A stretch of 64,000 nt of DNA, from NCBI RefSeq assembly GCF_000718135.1, contig NZ_JOEM01000009.1:298824-362823 (forward strand), written 5' to 3'. This DNA comes from Streptomyces cyaneofuscatus (GTDB taxonomy: Bacteria > Actinomycetota > Actinomycetes > Streptomycetales > Streptomycetaceae). The notes beneath the pieces are model-generated. The model saw only the letters and a program-made list of their open reading frames with translations, ran no database searches and had not been told where the DNA came from. This document shows, one piece after another, positions 16,403 to 24,290 of the stretch; position 1 is the first letter of the stretch; each line of letters opens with the position of its first letter. Made by a program: the position numbers and the translations under genes.

Positions 16403-16711
16403 ATGGCAGTCGCAGTGAAGGACGTTCCCGAGGCCAAGCGGTACGAGGCGCGGATCGAGGGGGAGTCCGAGGTCGCGGGCTTCGCGGACTACCTCCGTAC
16501 GACGGAACTCATCGCGTTCCTCCACACCGAGGTCTCGCCCCGGTACGAGGGCAAGGGGGTCGGGTCGGCCCTGGCCCGCACCGCCCTCGACGAGGCGCGC
16601 GCGGCGAAGCTGAGGGTGTTGCCCACCTGCCCGTTCTTCGCGGGGTGGATCGCCCGGCACCCCGAGTACCAGGACCTGCTCTACCAGTCCCGCAGCAGGG
16701 TCAGTGACTGA
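16403..16711 (+). CDS. YjdJ-like small GNAT N-acetyltransferase
   Basis: A 102-residue GCN5-related acetyltransferase of the very small YjdJ/NATD1 type (COG2388-like). The acetyl-CoA loop appears as SPRYEGKGVGSALARTALDEARA (R-x-x-G-x-G pattern), followed by LPTCPFFAGWIARHPEYQDLL, the typical C-terminal signature of this subfamily. GAGAGAAGGA lies about 7 nt before ATG 16403. It is followed 13 bp later by a YjdI-like Fe-S protein, the same pairing as yjdJ/yjdI in Escherichia coli. The acetyl acceptor is unknown. Confidence 0.85.
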   Translation: MAVAVKDVPEAKRYEARIEGESEVAGFADYLRTTELIAFLHTEVSPRYEGKGVGSALARTALDEARAAKLRVLPTCPFFAGWIARHPEYQDLLYQSRSRVSD

Positions 16712-16724
16712 AGGGAGGCCCGGA

Positions 16725-16979
16725 ATGAGCGAGCGGACAGGCGGGCGGTCGTACGAGGGACGGTCGGTCACCGTGACCTTCGAGGCCGGTCGCTGCCGGC
16801 ACGCCGCCGAGTGCGTCCGCGGTCTGCCGGAGGTGTTCGACACCGGCCGGCGCCCGTGGATCCGGCCCGACGGTGCCGACGCCGATCGCGTGGTGGAGGT
16901 GGTGCGGCGCTGCCCCTCGGGCGCGCTGCGGTACGAGCGTACGGACGGCGGGGTGGGAGCCCGGCCCTCTTCCGTATGA
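16725..16979 (+). CDS. YjdI-like mono-cluster (4Fe-4S)-binding protein (Fer4_19)
   Basis: An 84-residue protein with the divergent ferredoxin-like domain: VTFEAGRCRHAAECVRGLP supplies two cysteines and VEVVRRCPSGALRYE a third, with WIRPDG between them. Such Fer4_19 domains usually appear with a small GNAT enzyme, as here. GGGAGG lies 6 nt before ATG 16725, so that start is preferred over the upstream in-frame GTG at 16704. It may donate electrons or act as a redox sensor for the operon; this is inference. Confidence 0.85.
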   Translation: MSERTGGRSYEGRSVTVTFEAGRCRHAAECVRGLPEVFDTGRRPWIRPDGADADRVVEVVRRCPSGALRYERTDGGVGARPSSV

Positions 16980-17038
16980 GGGCGGCGGGGAAGGACCCCG
17001 GCCCGTCAGAAACATCGAGGAGAGAGCAGAGAGGAGAG

Positions 17039-17434
17039 ATGACTGTGACCCGACACCCCGAGGCGGACCGGGCCCGGCACAACACCGGGATCGTGCTCAC
17101 CGCCATGCGGGAGCTCTTCGGCGAGAAGGACCTCACGGCGCTCGACCGGTACTGGGCCGAGCCCTACGTCCAGCACAGTCCCGGGATGCCCGGCGGGCTG
17201 GACGCGCTGCGCGCCGCGGTCCCGGATCTGCGGGGCTTCCGGTGGGAGCCGCAGCGGATCGCGTCACAGGGCGACCTCGTCTTCACCCACAGCGTCGTGC
17301 ACGGCTGGGCGCCGGGCCCCGCCGCCATCGTCGACATCTTCCGGCTGGAGGACGGCCGTATCGTCGAGCACTGGGACGTCGTCCAGGACCTCGTCCCGCC
17401 CGAGGAGACGGTCAGCGGCGAACCGATGGTCTGA
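17039..17434 (+). CDS. SnoaL/NTF2-like protein
   Basis: A 131-residue NTF2-fold protein of the SnoaL polyketide-cyclase-like type: LTALDRYWAEPYVQHSPGMPGGLDALRA and the C-terminal strand DIFRLEDGRIVEHWDVVQDL are diagnostic. GAGGAGAG lies directly before ATG 17039. Proteins of this group are small hydrolases, isomerases or lyases with a hydrophobic pocket; no substrate can be assigned. It is the last gene of the MarR-associated set; the next gene has its own promoter-like hexamer. Confidence 0.85.
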   Translation: MTVTRHPEADRARHNTGIVLTAMRELFGEKDLTALDRYWAEPYVQHSPGMPGGLDALRAAVPDLRGFRWEPQRIASQGDLVFTHSVVHGWAPGPAAIVDIFRLEDGRIVEHWDVVQDLVPPEETVSGEPMV

Positions 17435-17508
17435 CACCGAGGTCGGGCCGGGGCCGGGGGGCCGGGATCGGGGCCGTTGCCGGGGAGGCGCCGCCTAGAG
17501 TGGCGGCC

Positions 17509-18195
17509 ATGACCGCCTCCGGCCCGCCGGCCGACTTCCAGCGCACCACCCGGGACTCGTACGACGCCATCGCCCCCGCCTACGCCGAGTTCTCGCGCGG
17601 CGAGCTGGCGGCCAAGCCGCTGGAACGCGGGGTGCTGGCCGTCTTCGCGGAACTCGCGGCGGCGGGCGGTGGCGGCCTGCCCGTGGCCGACGTCGGCTGC
17701 GGTACGGGCCGGGTCACCGCGCACCTGAGCGAACTGGGCCTGGGGCTCGATGTGTTCGGGATCGACCTCTCGCCGCAGATGCTCGCGGTCGCCCGGCAGG
17801 AGCACCCCGGGCTGCGGTTCGAGGAGGGTTCCATGCTCGCGCTCGGCCTGCCGGACGCCTCGCTGGGCGGCCTCCTCGCCTGGTACTCCACGATCCACGT
17901 CCCGGATGAGGAACTGCCGGGCGTCTTCGCGGAGTTCCACCGCGTGCTGGCCCCGGGTGCGCCTGTGCAGCTCGGCTTCCAGGTGGGGGACGAGCCGCTG
18001 CGGATGACGGAGGCGCTGGGCGAGGAGGTCTCGCTCGTCTTCCACCGGCGGCAGCCCGAGCGGGTGGCCGCGCTGCTGCGGGCGGCGGGGCTGGAGGTGC
18101 GGGCCGTGGTGCGGAAGGAGCGGGAGACGGAGGGGCCGTTCCCGGAGCGGGCGCCGCAGGGATTCGTGCTGGCGCGGCGGCCGCAGGAGGTCTGA
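17509..18195 (+). CDS. Class I SAM-dependent methyltransferase
   Basis: A 228-residue methyltransferase. Motif I is [15 protein letters not shown] at about residues 62-76, motif II is [14 protein letters not shown], and the post-motif region is [21 protein letters not shown] with [16 protein letters not shown]. It resembles the small-molecule methyltransferases with a Methyltransf_11-type core. A TAGAGT hexamer (17496-17501) ends 7 nt before ATG 17509, suggesting an independent leaderless transcript. Methyl acceptor unknown. Confidence 0.88.
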   Translation: MTASGPPADFQRTTRDSYDAIAPAYAEFSRGELAAKPLERGVLAVFAELAAAGGGGLPVADVGCGTGRVTAHLSELGLGLDVFGIDLSPQMLAVARQEHPGLRFEEGSMLALGLPDASLGGLLAWYSTIHVPDEELPGVFAEFHRVLAPGAPVQLGFQVGDEPLRMTEALGEEVSLVFHRRQPERVAALLRAAGLEVRAVVRKERETEGPFPERAPQGFVLARRPQEV

Positions 18196-18353
18196 CCCCG
18201 CACATCCCTCCGCCTCCGGCATCCCTCTGCTTCCGGCATCCCTCTGCCCCCGGAGTCCCTCCGCTTCCGCCGGAGGTCCGGCCCCGCACACCCCCGCGCC
18301 TCCGGCGGAGGCCGTCGCACCACTGGCTCTCCCGAGATGCGGAGTGGCCCGCA
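18196..18353. other. Repetitive C/T-rich intergenic stretch with hairpins before the gas vesicle operon
   Basis: This stretch contains imperfect direct repeats of a CATCCCTCTGC/CTCCGCTTCCGG type and a short hairpin GCCTCC-GGC-GGAGGC (18298-18312). It follows the methyltransferase stop and precedes gvpO, so it may hold a terminator for the former and the promoter for the latter. No convincing -10/-35 pair was recognised. Confidence 0.45.
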
Positions 18354-18370
18354 GTGACCAGACTGGTCAC
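18354..18370. promoter_or_regulatory. Inverted repeat at the gvpO start
   Basis: GTGACCA-GAC-TGGTCAC is a perfect 7-bp inverted repeat with a 3-nt centre. It covers the GTG start of gvpO and ends just before the alternative ATG. It could be an operator for the whole gas vesicle operon, or an mRNA hairpin hiding the first start codon. Confidence 0.45.
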
Positions 18371-18692
18371 CATGGCAGAACAACGTTCAGCGCGCGCCGG
18401 GCGCTCCTCCACGGGGACGAAGAAGAAGCCCCCGGCCAGGAAGGGGCCCGAGCACGCCGCCCGCGCCGCCTGCCGGAGCCTGGAAGAGCTGATCAGCCAC
18501 CCGGCCGAGGGCGTCTCCGCGATCCGGCGCTCCGACGACGGCTGGGCCGTCGTCGTGGACGTTCTCGAAGTGCCCCGCATCCCGGACACGACCAGTCTCC
18601 TCGCCTCGTACGAGGTGCAGCTCGACCAGGCCTGCGAACTCCTGGAGTACACCCGGGTCCGCCGCTACCGGCGCGGTGCCGCCGACGAGTGA
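18354..18692 (+). CDS. gvpO: Gas vesicle protein GvpO
   Basis: A 112-residue protein with a basic, Lys/Ser-rich N-terminus and a GvpO core from about residue 45: [48 protein letters not shown], ending in [13 protein letters not shown]. GvpO is essential for gas vesicle formation in haloarchaea and heads the actinobacterial cluster. A GGAG site lies 9 nt before GTG 18354; ATG 18372 is the alternative start. A 7-bp inverted repeat (18354-18370) overlaps this start region. It is the first gene of ten that run gvpO-A-F-G-Y-Z-J-L-S-K. Confidence 0.88.
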   Translation: MTRLVTMAEQRSARAGRSSTGTKKKPPARKGPEHAARAACRSLEELISHPAEGVSAIRRSDDGWAVVVDVLEVPRIPDTTSLLASYEVQLDQACELLEYTRVRRYRRGAADE

Positions 18693-18730
18693 CCCGCCCC
18701 ACTCCGTCCGACAGCTGGAAGGACCCCCCC

Positions 18731-19228
18731 ATGACGACCACGACGTACGTCGACGGTGTCGCTCCGTGCCCGCCCCGCTCCGGCACCCTCTACGACGTGC
18801 TGGAGCTCATCCTCGACCGGGGCATGGTGATCGACGTATTCGTACGGGTCTCCCTGGTCGGTATCGAGATCCTGAAGATCGATGCACGCATAGTCGTGGC
18901 CAGCGTGGACACCTACCTCCGCTTCGCGGAAGCCTGCAACCGCCTCGACCTCGAACGCGACCCCAGCAGCTCCACCGTCCCCGAGCTGTTCGGCGGCTCC
19001 GCCGCGCGCTCCATCGGCAAGCGGAAGGTGCGCAAGGCCGCGGAGTCGGTCGGCGACACCGTACGCAAGGCGGTCGGGGCCGGCGGCTCCGACGAGGACG
19101 ACGAATACGACGACGAGTACGACGAGGCGGAGGCCGAGGAGAGGCCCGCGCGTCCGAAGAGGCGGCGGGCCCCCGTCAGCAGCAGCAGTGGCGGCTCCGC
19201 GAGCCGTCGCCGCCGGGCGGAGGCCTGA
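18731..19228 (+). CDS. gvpA: Gas vesicle structural protein GvpA-type
   Basis: A 165-residue member of the GvpA/GvpJ/GvpM family. The conserved core lies at about residues 17-70 ([55 protein letters not shown]). This forms the ribbed wall of the vesicle. Unlike minimal GvpA (about 70-75 residues), it carries a long charged tail with an Asp/Glu cluster ([17 protein letters not shown]) then Arg/Ser-rich residues, as in other streptomycetes. GGAAGGA lies upstream of ATG 18731. One base separates it from gvpF. Confidence 0.92.
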   Translation: MTTTTYVDGVAPCPPRSGTLYDVLELILDRGMVIDVFVRVSLVGIEILKIDARIVVASVDTYLRFAEACNRLDLERDPSSSTVPELFGGSAARSIGKRKVRKAAESVGDTVRKAVGAGGSDEDDEYDDEYDEAEAEERPARPKRRRAPVSSSSGGSASRRRRAEA

Positions 19229-19229
19229 C

Positions 19230-20039
19230 GTGCGCGCCGAGGGACCGGGAACCGCCGAAGGGCCGGGGCTGTACGTGTACGCGGTCGTCCGGGCCGGAAC
19301 GCCGCTGCCCCGGAAGTCCGGGGGCGTGGGCAGCCCGCCCGCCCCGCTGCGGACCGTCGGCGCGGGCCCGGTGGCCGCGGTGGCCAGCGCCGCCCCCGTA
19401 CCGTTGCGGCCCCGGCGCCGCGACCTGCTGGCCCACCAGGATCTCCTGACGCAGCTGGCGGTGAGCGGGCCCGTGCTGCCGATGCGCTTCGGCATGGTCG
19501 CGCCGGACGAGGACGCGCTCCGCGCCCAGCTGGCCGCGGCGGAGGCGGGCCACCTCGCCGCCCTGGACCGGGTCGCCGGGCACGTGGAGATGAACGTCAA
19601 GGCGTTGCCCGCCCACGACTCCCTCGCCGCGCTGGTGGCCGGGGAGGCGACCGTACGGCGGCTGCGCGAGGCAGCCCGCAGGCGCCCCGGCTACGAGGCC
19701 GATGTGCGCCTGGGCGAAGCCGTCGCCTCCGCCCTGGCGCGCCGGGCGGGCGAGGCGGGACGGCGAGCGCTGCGCGATCTGGCGCCGATGGCCCGCGCGA
19801 CGGCCGGGGGCTCGGAGGTACCCGGCTGCGCGCTCAACGTGTCCTTCCTCGTGGCGCAGGCCGACAGCGACCGGTTCCGCGCGACCGCCGAGCGTTTCGC
19901 CGCGGCCCACCGCGACCACGTCGACCTCCGCATCGCGGGGCCGCTGCCCTGCTACAGCTTCGTCGGGACCGGGACCGGGACTGGGACTGGGGCCGGACCC
20001 GGGGGCCGGAGCGCGCCCGCACCCGTCGGTGGAGGCTGA
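19230..20039 (+). CDS. gvpF: Gas vesicle accessory protein GvpF/GvpL family
   Basis: A 269-residue GvpF/L protein. Landmarks are LYVYAVVRAG near the N-terminus, LLAHQDLLTQLAVSGPVLPMRFGMV in the middle, LNVSFLVAQADSDRFRATAE, and the C-terminal signature LRIAGPLPCYSFVG. A Gly/Thr repeat (GTGTGTGTGAG) extends the C-terminus. GvpF-type proteins associate with the vesicle surface and help nucleate assembly with GvpA. GTG 19230 starts one base after the gvpA stop. A second family member, gvpL, lies downstream. Confidence 0.9.
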   Translation: MRAEGPGTAEGPGLYVYAVVRAGTPLPRKSGGVGSPPAPLRTVGAGPVAAVASAAPVPLRPRRRDLLAHQDLLTQLAVSGPVLPMRFGMVAPDEDALRAQLAAAEAGHLAALDRVAGHVEMNVKALPAHDSLAALVAGEATVRRLREAARRRPGYEADVRLGEAVASALARRAGEAGRRALRDLAPMARATAGGSEVPGCALNVSFLVAQADSDRFRATAERFAAAHRDHVDLRIAGPLPCYSFVGTGTGTGTGAGPGGRSAPAPVGGG

Positions 20040-20041
20040 CG

Positions 20042-20308
20042 ATGGGCCTGATCTCGGGACTCCTGCTGCTCCCCCTCGCGCCCGCCCGGGGCGTGGTGTG
20101 GGTCGCGGAGAGGTTGCAGGACGCCGCCGAACGCGAGCTCTACGACCCCGGCGTGATCCGCGCGCAGCTCGCGGCACTCAACCACGAGCTCGACGAGGGA
20201 CACATCGGGCTGGAGGAATTCGAAGCGGAAGAAGAGAGGCTGCTCGACCGGCTGTACGCCGCGCAGACCGGCCGGACACCGACGACAGAAGGTGACAGGC
20301 ATGGATGA
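20042..20308 (+). CDS. gvpG: Gas vesicle protein GvpG
   Basis: An 88-residue GvpG protein: MGLISGLLLLPLAPARGVVWVAERL followed by a helical segment with DPGVIRAQLAALNHELDEGHIGLEEFEAEEERLLDRL in pieces, which matches the family's short amphipathic coiled-coil architecture. GvpG is an accessory protein required for vesicle assembly in other organisms. It starts 2 bp after gvpF and overlaps gvpY by 8 nt, so it is translationally coupled. Confidence 0.9.
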   Translation: MGLISGLLLLPLAPARGVVWVAERLQDAAERELYDPGVIRAQLAALNHELDEGHIGLEEFEAEEERLLDRLYAAQTGRTPTTEGDRHG

Positions 20309-21236
20309 CCAGGCGAAGGTGGCGCTCGCAGCCGCCGTGGTGGGCGGATACGTGCTGGGCCGGACGAAGAAGGGCCGGCTGGCCCTGAGCGTCGCGACCT
20401 ATCTGGCCGGGCGCCGGTTCGGACTCGAACCCCGCCAGCTCGCAGCCGAGGGGATGCGCCGGCTCGGCGAGGTCCCGCAAGTGGCCGAATTGCAGGAGCA
20501 GTTGCGGGGCGAGGTCCTCGAAGCGGGCCGCCAGGCGGTGACAGCCGCCGCCAACCGCTCCATGGCCAACCTGGCGGACGCCATCGGCGACCGGACGGCC
20601 CGCCTCACCACGGCGCCGGAGGACGAGGCGCCGGACGACGAGGCGGACGACCAGTACGACGAGGAGCCGGAAGGCGCGGACGAGGACGAGGAGGAAGAGG
20701 AAGAAGAGGAGCCCGAGGAGGAGGACGAGGAGGAGCCGGAGGAGGACGAGGAAGAGGAGCCCGAAGAAGAGGACGAGGAGCCTGCGGAGGACGAGGAGGA
20801 CGAGGAGGAAGAGGAGCCCGAAGAGGAAGAAGACGAAGAAGAGGAAGAAGAGGCGGCCCCGCCGCCGTCCAGGGCGAAGAAGTCACCCGCCAGGAAGGCG
20901 GCCCCGGCCAAGAAGCCCGCCGCGAAGAAGTCCGCCCCCGCAAAGAAGGCCCCGGCCAAGCAGGCCCCGGCGAAGAAGACCGCAGCCAAGAAGTCCGCTC
21001 CCGCGAAGAAGACGGCAGCGAAGAAGTCCGCCCCGGCCAAGAAAACCGCCCCGGCCAAGAAGTCGGCAGCCAAGAAGTCGGCATCCGGCACATCGGCGGC
21101 CAAGAAGCCCGCCGCCAAGAAATCCACCGCGAAGAAGTCCGCTCCCGCGAAGAAGACGGCAGCGAAGAAGTCTGCCCCGAAGAAGGCAGCGGCATCGAAG
21201 CGGTCCGCATCCAAGCGCGCCGACCGCCGGAGGTAG
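20301..21236 (+). CDS. gvpY: Gas vesicle cluster protein GvpY-like, acidic then Lys/Ala-repeat tail
   Basis: A 311-residue protein with three zones. Residues 1-110 are a short hydrophobic helix ([12 protein letters not shown]) and a basic/helical region ([21 protein letters not shown]). Residues about 112-195 are almost uninterrupted Glu/Asp. Residues about 205-311 are a histone H1-like tail built from A-K-K-x-A-P/A-A-K-K repeats. In the known Streptomyces gas vesicle order this position is gvpY; no function is established. The strongly opposed acidic and basic blocks suggest a polyampholyte linking vesicles to each other, to nucleic acid or to the membrane. ATG 20301 overlaps the gvpG stop. 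Confidence 0.75.
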   Translation: MDDQAKVALAAAVVGGYVLGRTKKGRLALSVATYLAGRRFGLEPRQLAAEGMRRLGEVPQVAELQEQLRGEVLEAGRQAVTAAANRSMANLADAIGDRTARLTTAPEDEAPDDEADDQYDEEPEGADEDEEEEEEEEPEEEDEEEPEEDEEEEPEEEDEEPAEDEEDEEEEEPEEEEDEEEEEEAAPPPSRAKKSPARKAAPAKKPAAKKSAPAKKAPAKQAPAKKTAAKKSAPAKKTAAKKSAPAKKTAPAKKSAAKKSASGTSAAKKPAAKKSTAKKSAPAKKTAAKKSAPKKAAASKRSASKRADRRR

Positions 21237-21242
21237 TCAGCC

Positions 21243-22433
21243 ATGGCAACGACGGACAAGGACGCATCCGAGGCTCCGGCTGAGTCGGGCGTCGACCGCA
21301 TCAAAGAGGAACTGTCGAAGTTCGCCAGTGCCCAGGTCCAGCAGCTCGCCGGGAAGGCGGGCGACAAACTCAAGGATCTGACCGGCCAGTTGACCGACAG
21401 TGCCGAGAACGGCGGCTCGCTGCCCGCCATCGCCTCGCGCGTACTCCAGGGTGAATCCCCGGCCAAGGCCTTCATGTCGGAGAAGGCCAAGGGCGCCAAG
21501 GACGCGGTGATGGACAAGGCGAAAGGCCTCTTCGGCGGTGGCGGTGGTGACGGCGACGGAGGCGGCGGCGGGAAGGGCAACCGCAAGGCCGGCGGCGGAA
21601 AGTTCATGAACATCATCGAGGTGATGGACGTCGGCGTACCGCTGCGCACCGCTTACGACGCATGGACGCAGTATGACGAGTTCAGCGGCTTCATGAAGGG
21701 CGTCCAGAGCGTCTCGAAGGGCGAGGACGCGGAGACCGACTGGAAGGTCAAGGTCGGCCCCTCCTCCCGCAGCTTCAAGGCCACGGTGCAGGAACAGGTG
21801 CCGGACGACCGGATCGTCTGGACGTCCGAGGGCGCCAAGGGCAGCACGCGCGGCGCCATCAGCTTCCACGAGCTGGCCCCGAACCTGACGCGGATCGTGC
21901 TGGTCGTGGAGTACTACCCGTCCGGGTTCTTCGAGAAGACGGGCAACCTCTGGCGCGCCCAGGGCCGCCGCGTACGGCTGGACTTCAAGCACTTCAACCG
22001 GTACGTGACCCTCACCGAGGAGGAGCCCGAGGGGTGGCGCGGCGAGATCCGTGACGGCGAGGTCGTGGTCACCCACGAGGAGGCCGTCGAACGCGAGGAG
22101 GCCGAGGCGGAGGAGGCCGAGGACGGGGAGGGCGAGGACGAGGAGTACGGCGAGGAGGAAGCCGAGGACGGGGAGCCCGAAGAGGAAGAGGACTACGAGG
22201 ACGGCGAGGACGAAGAGGAGGACGAGGACGAAGAGGAGGACGAGGACCCGGAGGACACATACGAAGAGGAGGACGAGGAGCCTGAGGAAGAAGAGGAAGA
22301 CGTAGAAGACGAAGACGAGGACGAGGAGCCCGAAGAGGAAGAGGAAGAAGAGGAAGAAGAGGAAGAGGAGCCGGAGGAGCCGCCCGCTCCGAAGCGCGCG
22401 AGCCGCAGGCGCCGGTCGGAGGCCGCGCGGTGA
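21243..22433 (+). CDS. gvpZ: Gas vesicle cluster protein GvpZ-like: SRPBCC domain with acidic tail
   Basis: A 396-residue protein. The N-terminus (about 1-90) is helical and charged, followed by a Gly/Asp linker (GGGGGDGDGGGGG). Residues about 120-260 form an SRPBCC/START-like domain: FMNIIEVMDVGVPLRTAYDAW, TQYDEFSGFMKGVQSVSKG, VQEQVPDDRIVWTSEGAKGSTRGAISFHEL, LTRIVLVVEYYPSGFFEKTG. The last 110 residues are a nearly pure Glu/Asp tail ending in a basic RRRRSEAAR. SRPBCC domains bind hydrophobic ligands, so a role in coating or lipid interaction is possible but unproven. It overlaps gvpJ by 4 nt (GTGA). Confidence 0.78.
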   Translation: MATTDKDASEAPAESGVDRIKEELSKFASAQVQQLAGKAGDKLKDLTGQLTDSAENGGSLPAIASRVLQGESPAKAFMSEKAKGAKDAVMDKAKGLFGGGGGDGDGGGGGKGNRKAGGGKFMNIIEVMDVGVPLRTAYDAWTQYDEFSGFMKGVQSVSKGEDAETDWKVKVGPSSRSFKATVQEQVPDDRIVWTSEGAKGSTRGAISFHELAPNLTRIVLVVEYYPSGFFEKTGNLWRAQGRRVRLDFKHFNRYVTLTEEEPEGWRGEIRDGEVVVTHEEAVEREEAEAEEAEDGEGEDEEYGEEEAEDGEPEEEEDYEDGEDEEEDEDEEEDEDPEDTYEEEDEEPEEEEEDVEDEDEDEEPEEEEEEEEEEEEEPEEPPAPKRASRRRRSEAAR

Positions 22434-22807
22434 CCGACCTCGACTTCCGCCAGGGGAGCCCGCCGGCCAACGGCCCCCAGAGCACCACCAACCTCGCCGA
22501 CATCCTCGAACGCGTCCTGGACAAGGGCATCGTCATCGCCGGGGACATCAAGATCGACCTCCTTGACATCGAACTCCTCACCATCCGGCTCCGCCTCTTC
22601 GTGGCCTCCGTCGACACCGCGAAGAAGGCGGGCATCGACTGGTGGGAGACCGATCCGGCCCTCAGCTCCCGGGCGAAACGCGACGCCTTGGAGGACGAGA
22701 ACCGCCGGTTGCGGGAGCGCCTCCAGGCCCTCGAGCCGGCCGGCACGGACGAGACCGACCGGAACGTCGACGACAGGGACAACAGCAAGGAGGCCGGGCA
22801 GAGATGA
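22430..22807 (+). CDS. gvpJ: Gas vesicle protein GvpJ (GvpA family)
   Basis: A 125-residue GvpA-family protein. The core LADILERVLDKGIVIAGDIKIDLLDIELLTIRLRLFVASVDTAKKAGIDWW (residues about 22-72) carries the alternating amphipathic strands of the wall proteins, and a charged helical tail follows (DALEDENRRLRERLQALE). GvpJ homologues act at vesicle tips or in assembly rather than as the bulk wall protein. GTG 22430 overlaps the gvpZ stop, and the gene overlaps gvpL by 4 nt. Confidence 0.88.
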   Translation: MTDLDFRQGSPPANGPQSTTNLADILERVLDKGIVIAGDIKIDLLDIELLTIRLRLFVASVDTAKKAGIDWWETDPALSSRAKRDALEDENRRLRERLQALEPAGTDETDRNVDDRDNSKEAGQR

Positions 22808-23634
22808 CGCACCCCGCACCCCGGGACCGGGCTCCGGACGCCGCTGGTGTCACCTATGTGTTCGCCGTCTGCCGGGGCACTCGTGCCGTGAACACGGCGG
22901 ACGTCACCGGCCTGGCCGGGATGCCCGGCGGCGCGGCGGTCCGGCTGCTGCCCTCCGGGCCGCTGACCGCCGTGGTCCAGACCGTCCCGGCCGACGACTT
23001 CACGGACGAGGTCTGGCAGGCGCGGCTCTCGGACCCGCAGGAGATCGAGCGGTACGCGCGGGCCCACCACGAGGTCGTGTCCGCCGCAGCCGTCCACGGG
23101 CCCGCCGTACCGCTGCCCCTCGCCACGCTCTACCACGACGACGACCGGGCCCGCCGCGCCCTCGACGGCGAGGCGCACCGCTTCCACGGCGTGCTCAAGC
23201 GGATCGCGCACCACGCGGAGTGGGGCGTGAAGGTGTACGAGCCCGAGCCCCCGGCCGCCCAGGAGGAGCGGGAGCCCGCCCCCGTGGGAGACGGTGGGCG
23301 CGAGGCCCCTGCTCCCGGCGCGGGGCTCGCCTATCTGAACCGGAAGCGCGGGGTCCAGGAGCGGCGGGAGCGGCGCCGGGAGCAGGCGCTGTCCGTCGCG
23401 GAGTCGGTGGACGCCCAACTCCGGGCGCTGGCGGCTGCGTCGCGCCGACTCCGTACGCACGCGGCCGTACCGGGGGGCGACGGCCGGGTGCACGTGCTCA
23501 ACGCGACGTACCTCGTGGCCGACCAGCGCGCGGAGGAGCTGGCCGCGCTGGTACGGGCTCTGGGTGAGCGGACCGGGACGCGGATCGAGCTGACCGGGCC
23601 GTGGGTGCCGTACTCCTTCGTCGGGGAGGTGTAG
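22804..23634 (+). CDS. gvpL: Gas vesicle protein GvpL/GvpF family
   Basis: A 276-residue second GvpF/L paralogue. Landmarks include VTYVFAVCRGTRAV near the start, ARAHHEVVSAAAVHGPAVPLPLATLY, WGVKVYEPE, VLNATYLVADQRAEELAAL and the C-terminal IELTGPWVPYSFVGEV. Compared with gvpF it carries a charged insert (residues about 140-200, with RKRGVQERRERRREQ). It overlaps gvpJ by ATGA and is followed 3 bp later by gvpS. Likely part of the assembly complex with GvpF. Confidence 0.9.
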   Translation: MTHPAPRDRAPDAAGVTYVFAVCRGTRAVNTADVTGLAGMPGGAAVRLLPSGPLTAVVQTVPADDFTDEVWQARLSDPQEIERYARAHHEVVSAAAVHGPAVPLPLATLYHDDDRARRALDGEAHRFHGVLKRIAHHAEWGVKVYEPEPPAAQEEREPAPVGDGGREAPAPGAGLAYLNRKRGVQERRERRREQALSVAESVDAQLRALAAASRRLRTHAAVPGGDGRVHVLNATYLVADQRAEELAALVRALGERTGTRIELTGPWVPYSFVGEV

Positions 23635-23637
23635 CCG

Positions 23638-23871
23638 GTGGACGCGGAGCGCGCGGTGGTGCCCTGGGACAGCCCGGAGCCCCTGAGCGGGCCCATCGGG
23701 GTGCCGCTGGTGGACCTGCTGGACCGGGTGCTGGCGACCGGGGTCGTCGTCAGCGGGGACCTGGTGATCGCCATCGCCGACGTACCTCTCGTGCGGGTGT
23801 CGCTGCACGCCCTGCTGTCGTCGGTCAGCGAGCGGGTTCCGGCGCCCTGGGCCGACGGCGGCCCGCTGTGA
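23638..23871 (+). CDS. gvpS: Gas vesicle protein GvpS (short GvpA-like)
   Basis: A 77-residue short GvpA-family protein: VPLVDLLDRVLATGVVVSGDLVIAIADVPLVRVSLHALLSSV. It lacks the charged C-terminal extension seen in GvpA and GvpJ here. The family core suggests a minor structural subunit. It starts with GTG 3 bp after gvpL and overlaps gvpK by 4 nt (GTGA). Confidence 0.85.
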   Translation: MDAERAVVPWDSPEPLSGPIGVPLVDLLDRVLATGVVVSGDLVIAIADVPLVRVSLHALLSSVSERVPAPWADGGPL

Positions 23872-24179
23872 CGGGCCCGGGCAGCGACTCCTCGGTCCGG
23901 GGCGCGGGTTCGCGGGTCGATCTGGACTCCGAGCAGATGGGGCGGGACCTGGCGGCCCTGGTCCTGACCGTGGTGGAGCTGCTGCGGCAGCTGATGGAGC
24001 GGCAGGCGATCCGCCGCGTCGAACAGGGCGACCTCAGCGATGAGCAGGTCGAGGAGATCGGGACCACGCTCATGCTGCTCGACCAGCGGATGAAGGAGCT
24101 CTGCGACCAGCACGGGGTGCGGCCGGAGGACCTCAATCTGGATCTCGGCCCGCTCGGGACGCTGCTGCCCCGCGACTGA
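23868..24179 (+). CDS. gvpK: Gas vesicle protein GvpK
   Basis: A 103-residue GvpK protein: VDLDSEQMGRDLAALVLTVVELLRQLMERQAIRRVEQGDLSDEQVEEIG followed by LMLLDQRMKELCDQHGVRPEDLNLDLGPLG, a near-complete match to the family pattern as I know it. It ends the gas vesicle run; the next gene on the same strand begins about 110 bp later. GvpK is an accessory assembly protein. GTG 23868 overlaps gvpS. Confidence 0.92.
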   Translation: MTGPGSDSSVRGAGSRVDLDSEQMGRDLAALVLTVVELLRQLMERQAIRRVEQGDLSDEQVEEIGTTLMLLDQRMKELCDQHGVRPEDLNLDLGPLGTLLPRD

Positions 24180-24290
24180 GGTCCGGTACCCCGAATGGCG
24201 GATGGCCGCAGGCGGGCGGAGAGTGGATGAGGGGGCCCGCGCGGGTGGGAGGAGCACCCGTGGCAACCACTCTCTGTGAGGCGGAGCGAC

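Noticed and set aside
22069..23808. A 579-codon minus-strand frame over gvpZ to gvpS
   Set aside because: It is antisense to the gas vesicle genes and is produced by the acidic tracts, which read as Pro/Arg/Leu-rich on the other strand.
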